Part shown: in pieces, positions 19,328 through 24,755 of the stretch | Layout of the letters: the number at the start of each line of letters is the position of its first letter | Position numbering within the stretch: the first letter of the stretch is position 1 | DNA from: Branchiostoma floridae | Lineage: Eukaryota; Chordata; Leptocardii; Amphioxiformes; Branchiostomatidae | Assembly: GCF_000003815.2 (NCBI RefSeq) | Contig: NC_049989.1 | Coordinates: forward strand, 353,153 to 377,907 | Length of the DNA: 24,755 bases | Direction: 5' to 3' | Notes under the pieces: model-generated | Told to the model about the DNA's origin: nothing | The model's input: only the letters and a program-made list of their open reading frames with translations | Database searches by the model: none | Translations under genes and position numbers: made by a program

Positions 19328-20652
19328 AAGCGGGGACGTTCTCCTCCACACCGTCCATGATGTGGGTGACCATCCGATGCAGTCGCCTCCTACATATCGG
19401 TGACCTGACCTTTTATAGTCTGCCCAGTTTGAAGACAATCAGTCTCAAGCACAACCTCATTCAAACCGTGTCTCCAAGAGCTTTCATCGGCCTAAACAGC
19501 TTGGAAAAGATCGTCTTGGGCAGCAATCAGCTGACGGCGATTCCCTTTGAGGCTGTGTGCTTGGCCCGCCGCAGCACAACTGTGGCCCGCCTGCAGGTCA
19601 ATCTGGAGGATAACCAGATCCGCACGGTGTTGGAAACGGGTTGGGAACAGATCTCCGGCACAGCTGTCTCCCTCCTTCTCAGAGGCAACCCCTTAGTCTG
19701 TGACGGCAGAGTGCGATGGTTGGTCTGCAACGCCACGACCTTGCAAAGTTTCCGGCGGGGCCGAGGCAACATCGTCCGTGCTGGCTCTCTCCACTGCACG
19801 TCACCGACCGAACTGACCAGCTACGACTTCAAATCACTCCACACCAACCCATACTGCTCATCTGCAGAACTGATATCCACCCCCACAAAGACACATGCGT
19901 CCACATCTCCAATGGCAGAACCTACTAGGCTCCCAGCAAAGTCATCCGGCACCACAGCTTCTGCCCTGACGCAGTTGGCGACGAAAACAGCATCTAGTAC
20001 CGTGGACAGAACCCGTAGCTTCGCACTGAAGAAGAATCATGATGATGACAGGCAGGCTTCAATGGACTATCTTTACTTACCTCTTGGACTTACTGCCGCC
20101 GTAATAGTCTTGCTAGGAGGGACGGCAGCTGTGGTCATAATGTACAAGCGATGTGTTTCAAGGGGAAGGCAAAATCCCGTCCACCGAATGCAAGGTGTCA
20201 TCATTAGTTCTCAGCTAATCAGCAATCGGCTGTACCAACGCTCTGGATCTGCCACAGGGAACGCCAGGGACACCGGAGAGACAGAAGAAACTGACGAGGA
20301 TTCGGGGGGACAGAATTCTGCACAGAATCTACACGGGGTCATCATCAACACATCTCAACTCATCTCTAATCGGCTGTACCAACATTCCGGATCTGCCACA
20401 GGGAACGCCAGGGACACCGAAGAGACAGAAGAAATTGATGAGGATTCGGGGAGACAGAATCCTGCCCACAGACTACACGGGATCACCATTAACACATCTC
20501 AACTCATCTCTAATCGGCTGTACCAGTCCTCCGGAACTGCCATCAACAACGCTAGTGCAGACACGGGAAGAACAGAAGAAACTGATCAGAACTCGGACGA
20601 TGATATGGAACCGTATTCCATCACACCTCTAGACCAAATTGATGATCACTAA
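19328..20652 (+). CDS. LRR receptor-like gene 2, exon 3 (LRRs, stalk, membrane segment, cytoplasmic repeats)
   Basis: The acceptor TTTTCTCTTACAG ends at 19327; the phase-1 join makes codon GAA. The joined protein is 567 residues. Regions in order: signal peptide 1-22; Cys-rich cap 23-about 90; about five LRRs at 110-245 (for example LKTISLKHNLIQTVSPRAF and LEKIVLGSNQLTAIPFEAV); an LRRCT-like cap from GNPLVCD with Cys 251, 260, 283 and 303 (the usual second Cys of C-x-C is replaced by Gly); a Ser/Thr/Pro-rich stalk 304-372; a membrane helix 374-400 (LGLTAAVIVLLGGTAAVVIM) followed by KR, giving type I topology; a tail 401-567 with three tandem 47-48 residue units. No kinase, TIR, ITIM or Ig domain is visible. 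The exact ligand and signalling partner are unknown. The stop codon is TAA at 20650-20652. Confidence 0.9.
20164..20595 (+). repeat. Three in-frame tandem repeats in the cytoplasmic tail of gene 2
   Basis: Units of 141-144 bp start near 20164, 20308 and 20452. Each encodes a basic/amide start (QNPVHR, QNSAQN, QNPAHR), a core SQLISNRLYQ-SG invariant in all three, and an acidic end (EETDEDSG, EEIDEDSG, EETDQNSDD). Units 2 and 3 share INTSQLISNRLYQ and are close to identical at DNA level over this core, which points to recent tandem duplication. Unit 1 lacks one residue before SQLIS. Confidence 0.9.
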
Positions 20653-20791
20653 GCTGACATAGCAATGCTGCAACAGCATTTCAGAATACCACAGAGAACA
20701 CAGACACCAGTATATAAACACGCAGGCCAACATCTTCGATTGAATACAACTCCACAAAGAACATATTTGATGATACTTAATGCATACAGAA

Positions 20792-20797
20792 AATAAA
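20792..20797 (+). terminator. AATAAA polyadenylation signal of gene 2 (proximal)
   Basis: AATAAA 140 nt after the stop. A second AATAAA lies at 21049-21054, so two 3' UTR lengths (about 160 and 420 nt) are possible. Confidence 0.65.
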
Positions 20798-21048
20798 CAG
20801 TTTGTATCCACCAACCAAATATATGACATGTCATAAAGAACATTTGAAACGATAGCTTGATTTTGATAGGTGTTGTTTTATCGTGTAGTCAGACTTTGTC
20901 ATTGACAAACTCCTTCACTTTGCTCACTTGGTGGTTTATTCGGTGGTCACTGGCCAGACGTTATGTAACCGTAAAGACCCTTGGCCTTAATTGCTCACTG
21001 ATGAAAAAAGATGGATATAATAATAATATGAAAGGATAATTTGTTTTC

Positions 21049-21054
21049 AATAAA
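21049..21054 (+). terminator. Alternative AATAAA signal of gene 2 (distal)
   Basis: Canonical hexamer in AT-rich sequence downstream of the first signal. Usage cannot be judged from sequence. Confidence 0.4.
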
Positions 21055-21059
21055 TGCAA

Positions 21060-22480
21060 TATTAATTGCTCTTGTGAGATTAATATATTAGTAACTGTAT
21101 ACCGTCTGGGCTGATTTTGGATTTCATGTGATAAGGGCATGATGTGTTAGGGACAATAGATTTCTTACTATTGCAGTGTAACTAGTAGTTTTTCTGAACA
21201 TATATGAAATGTTATTGGCCCTTTTTAAATTCTTTTTACATATAATCTATTTGTTTTTTGTATTGAGTGATTTATTTTAACATTACAAGTACAAGGTGGC
21301 ACTGTACTTAAGTTTTAGAAACTTGTATCAGCTGCGTCTCTAATCATAACTCTGTCATGTCAGAATGGTGGAGTGCACCGAAACCCCCTCCCCATACATA
21401 AAAGTGAAAGCAATTATAGATGGACTATGAAAGTCATAGATGCATTCTACTTATTGTTTATCAAATAATTATTGTGTTTGCCCTGTATTCTTCCCCTAGT
21501 CACAACTTGCTATCAATACTCACTCATGTAACCCTTGGACCTAAAACAGGATGAATGGAGACTAAAGGTGGACTTACTTGTGTCAGGGGGGGGGGGGGGT
21601 TAGTCCCAGAGTAAGTCCACCCCATTTCGCCATATTTGAGAACTGTTGGTGTTAGTTTTGGTGGACTATTATCCAGAGTAAGGTCTTTACACCAATTAAG
21701 GCAGTAAGTCCATCTTCAGTCCTCCCTGAGTAAGACCATTATCAGACCATTGGACTTACTGTGGGTGAAAAGAGGACGGCAGTCGTTCATAAGTCCAAGG
21801 TTTATGCTGGTATTATAATTTTTCCTGCAACTGCTCATTCTTAGTACATGTGGTATAGTTCATGATACTTATGGATTATCATAATAATTTGTAAGAATTT
21901 CACTACGTAGAAATATTCTTTACCAATTAAATACTGTCATTTACTTTAACACACTTCTATGGTCGTAGTTTGCTACAACTAATAAAAAAGTCAGTTGTGA
22001 ACTTTGTGATGCAAACTGCTTGGAAGTTTTTAATGATGCAAGAATCACAGGAAAGTGATGTCCTGGGAAAGCTGCAGTTGCATTTTTTTTTTGGAATATG
22101 CAAAACACAACGTGATTACTACAAAAGCAGATTTGAGTAAAGCATACATGTATACTAGTAGTCGCACGATAAAACAGACTGATTTGGCTCTGAGTTTATA
22201 ACTAAGAGTTAATGACCCGCCCCGAGGTGTATATGGTGTCATACCGCCTGGGCCTTTGCTCTAACCAACAAATAAAACCACCGAGTGTTACAGCGTCATA
22301 ACCAACATGGAATGGAGCCTTCTGATTTGTCTGCTGCCCCTGGCTATATGATAATAAGCTATATTAAAAGTCAGGACCCAATTACAACTCGTTTACAACT
22401 AGTTTAAATACTATTAAATGTCTCTATTATGGTTTCATGACTGCAACAGAAATCACAACCAAACGGAATGGTACATTTTA
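21060..22480. other. Intergenic; G14 tract inside an inverted repeat
   Basis: No supported gene. A run of 14 G (21586-21599) lies between the arms GGTGGACTTACT (about 21567-21578) and AGTAAGTCCACC (about 21610-21621), which are perfect inverted copies. Further loose copies of GGACTTACT/AGTAAGTCC occur up to about 21790. The rest is AT-rich with short frames only. Confidence 0.6.
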
Positions 22481-22486
22481 TGAATT

Positions 22487-22492
22487 TTTATT
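22487..22492 (-). terminator. Possible polyadenylation signal of gene 3
   Basis: The minus-strand AATAAA nearest downstream of the gene 3 stop that I noticed, implying a 3' UTR of about 1 kb. Inference only. Confidence 0.3.
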
Positions 22493-23243
22493 GCAAACCT
22501 TCTAAAATTGACAATACAGATTCTTTGCCAGATCAACTTATTATAAATAAATCTTGAAAACCCTCCCGTGCACCATGGCCAGTTTGGTAATGAATAAAAC
22601 TGTAAGCACACCCAACATTTCTCCACATGTTGAACAGCATACCAACATAGCATTTGTAATCGATTATCACTAAGGCACTATGATACAATGTAAGGTAGAT
22701 TCATCTTATTATATAAGGCACATACTAGTAATGATAAAAATGTTGACTTTTTGGACTGTCCCAATCCTACAATGGGGGCCTGCATTTTATGAAAATCCCC
22801 ACTATTCCATTTAAGATTTCAATATTTGACAAACACATAATTCTATTTCACCTTCAATTGTAACGCAGTGCTAATAATAATAACTTCCTAAAGCGCACAC
22901 ATACTGTTAAGTGTAAACCCTATATAGATTTCCATTAGATATAGTTATTGACCTTAACACACAATACAGGTTTACATCTAGATTCAAGTCCAAAGGTAGA
23001 GGTTCAAGTCACTGTAAAAACTATGTATGTCTGGACCTGAACCCATGGCAAATGTGTGCTAGAAATATGTTTTCAAGGTTATATGTAAAATTGTAGGTTG
23101 ACATAAATTCTACACGATATTGATGATGAAAGGGGTCGTTATCGATTGACAGATGAAGGACACATGCAAGTTGAAAAATATACATCCAAAATTACATATT
23201 CATGTAGTCAGTGCTTTAGGAAACACAGAAGCTCAACCATAAC

Positions 23244-23273
23244 CCAAGGAGGTTATGAATATAACCTCCTTGG
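23244..23273. repeat. Perfect 13-bp hairpin
   Basis: CCAAGGAGGTTAT, loop GAAT, ATAACCTCCTTGG: perfect arms. It lies about 260 bases after the stop codon of gene 3, so it would fall in that 3' UTR if the UTR extends this far. The ATAACCTCCTTGG motif also occurs at the ends of common marine-invertebrate repeats, so it may be a transposon remnant. Confidence 0.8.
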
Positions 23274-23535
23274 CTTTCGCCATTGTCTAGGATTCGAGGG
23301 AAGTATAAGCTCAGGAATAAACACAAAGACTGAAATGTTCTTGCTCTATGTAGTACACATTTATGGAAGGTTTTTAAATGGTCTAGAGCAAAACAGAGAA
23401 TAGATAAAGCCATAACTTTTTTCAAGTCCAGAGCTGTTTCCAGATGTCTAGATTTTTTTAACCTAATTGTTTTACAAGTGCAGTCCTGGTCCAGTGTACA
23501 GGTGCGCAGATGCACAGCACTAGTGTTGCAGCTGA

Positions 23536-23725
23536 TCAGGTGTCTTGTTTGGCAGCTGCATAGCTCCTCCTGCGGGTGCTGCGTGTGAAAGGGTTACAGG
23601 GAGAATGCAGCATGGCGGTAACAGACGACACACTGCTGCGTGACGACGGGCTGACGCTCAGCTCCGATGACGTGTTACTGTATCTGGCAGAGCGGCGCAG
23701 CGGACCGGACACTGAGATATCTCCA
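23536..23725 (-). CDS. Gene 3, terminal coding exon, unrecognised Ser/Arg-rich C-terminus
   Basis: Minus strand. The acceptor GTTGTTCCAG precedes 23725; the exon runs to TGA at 23538-23536, 62 codons after one base that completes a split Ser. The frame was chosen because the preceding exon (24201-24121) leaves two bases, AG, and AG+T gives Ser with both frames fully open. The protein reads GDISVSGPLRRSARYSNTSS, then SPSSRSSVSSVTAMLHSPC, and ends RRRSYAAAKQDT. It is basic and Ser-rich, with PKA-like RRS and RRRS sites, which suggests a disordered, phosphorylated, probably nuclear tail. The exon is clearly GC-richer than its surroundings. I cannot name the family. Confidence 0.75.
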
Positions 23726-24120
23726 CTGGAACAACATAGCCAGGATCAATAGGCTGGTCTTTTATACATGTAGAAAAAAATGCTAACACTTCACTTCCAA
23801 CACTGAATTAACTATATATAGGGACTTACCCCTCTAAATTTTTGGTCAATCTCCGTCGACCTTGTTCAAAGAATGACCCTTCTATCTCCAGCAGTGACAT
23901 CAGAAACACATTACTTATGCAGGAGGGGGTCATAAGTATCAGAAAGTCTATGTCGCCCCCCGTCTCTAGCGAGTGTCTTTCGTTCTCTTTACATAATTAC
24001 ATAATTATGACGAATAAAACTGAAAGCTGAGAAGCTTTCTTGCAAGTTCCACAATCATGATAGTACAAACTAAATTTAGATTTCCTGATATAAAGGACGA
24101 TAGACAACATGTAAACTAAC

Positions 24121-24201
24121 CTGGGGCTCCAGGATGCTGTGCGGGCAAGTTTGCTGGACAGATCATCAGGTGTGTTCTCATCATGGCGTCTTTTCTTTGA
24201 T
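24121..24201 (-). CDS. Gene 3, penultimate coding exon
   Basis: Minus strand. The acceptor GTTCCAACAG precedes 24201 and the donor GTTAGT follows 24121. The exon is 81 nt, entered with one base completing a codon, and encodes SKKRRHDENTPDDLSSKLAR followed by TASWSP. KKRR is a possible nuclear-localisation signal. Upstream exons must lie at higher coordinates, within 24202-24755 or beyond the window, and were not identified. The intron between the two exons (23726-24120) has no other feature. Confidence 0.72.
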
Positions 24202-24715
24202 CTGTTGGAACACAGAATTTAGAACGAAATTCAAACAGGAGCAATCCTGATACATCATTTTATACATAATGTTTTACTGCAGATATGTACAGGTATTGAG
24301 TTCATTTGCAATGGTTAGAATTTCAATGTCTTAGAGAAAATTCATTCTAAACTGTGACCACGCAACGGACTTAAAGACAACTATAATATTACAGTAGACA
24401 GGTGGTCACTATGATCACGAGAAAGTAACACAAAAAAGTGGTTTTAATATTCATTAGGTGGCCCTCGTGCAGAGGTGGACATTAAACACATTTAAGTGTA
24501 CAAAATGTACTGTGCATGTATTTGTCCTTTAGAAAGGGTTCTTGTTGTCAACTTTTGCCTCTGAGGTTTAGTCGCTTGGTGTAACATTTTGGTTTTGAAT
24601 ATAACGAATTTAAAGCTTTTCAAATGTTTTCTTGAAGTCAGTCCTGTGGGAGAAGCCACAGGAGACTGGATGAGATGACGCTAATGTATTGGTACCAGGC
24701 TCAGTCATCGCCCTC

Positions 24716-24749
<34 letters not shown>

Positions 24750-24755
24750 CTTTTT
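24202..24755. other. Probable gene 3 intron; T30 tract at window edge
   Basis: No exon I can support. A small hairpin CCTGTGG / CCACAGG lies at 24643-24662. A T run of about 30 (24720-24749) at the right edge would be an A run on the gene 3 strand; it may be a retroposon tail or low-complexity sequence at a contig end. Confidence 0.5.

Noticed and set aside
22303-22352. Signal-peptide-like start MEWSLLICLLPLAI
   Set aside because: It stops after 14 codons with no donor site before the stop codon.
23612-23752. Plus-strand 46-codon frame starting ATGGCGGTAACAGACGACAC in fair context
   Set aside because: It lies antisense to the terminal exon of gene 3, whose Ser/Arg codons produce an open complementary frame. 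The minus exon has splice and phase support; this one has none.
24495-24642. Minus-strand open frame of 49 codons after the acceptor-like CTTCTCCCACAG
   Set aside because: Only very weak donors are available in the phase needed to join 24201, and the composition is not coding-like.

Overview
The window reads as nuclear DNA of a marine invertebrate deuterostome, most likely amphioxus (Branchiostoma). The grounds are genes with short introns and GT/AG boundaries, leucine-rich-repeat (LRR) genes of a lineage-expanded type, and a dense mix of MITEs, a tRNA-derived SINE, LINE tails and AT-rich hairpin repeats. The species call is inference from style and not from a search. Two 100-N blocks mark assembly gaps of unknown true size.

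Layout. Positions 1 to about 9280 hold no gene I can support. This part contains a direct duplication (10-494 and 5744-6214), a 109-bp near-perfect palindrome (781-889), a cluster of modular AT-rich/GCTAGGGGG-type repeats (about 3540-4730, with a reverse-oriented block at 8225-8780), a foldback element (6048-6776), a small MITE (6833-6978) and a decayed LINE fragment. Positions 9287-14394 carry gene 1 (plus strand), an intracellular LRR protein seen as three exons whose phases join cleanly (9287-9434, 11947-12119, 13192-14394; 507 residues visible). Its first intron carries a 26-copy, 71-bp tandem array built from the last 65 coding bases of the upstream exon plus the first six intron bases GTAAGT. 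As a result 24 intact 5' splice-site hexamers lie in a row.

Positions 14880-15960 are another block of octamer-containing hairpin repeats. Positions 17437-20652 carry gene 2 (plus strand), complete in three exons (17437-17616, 18081-18279, 19328-20652; 567 residues). It is a type I membrane LRR receptor-like protein with signal peptide, LRR ectodomain, Ser/Thr-rich stalk, one membrane segment and a cytoplasmic tail made of three tandem copies of a 47-48 residue unit. Its second intron holds a 460-bp MITE that starts 16 nt after the splice donor. Positions 23536-24201 hold the last two coding exons of gene 3 (minus strand), a basic Ser/Arg-rich C-terminus that I could not name; the rest of that gene lies at or beyond the right edge.

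The three genes show no functional link to one another beyond proximity. I found no undescribed multi-gene system. The most unusual feature is the exon/intron-boundary minisatellite in gene 1.
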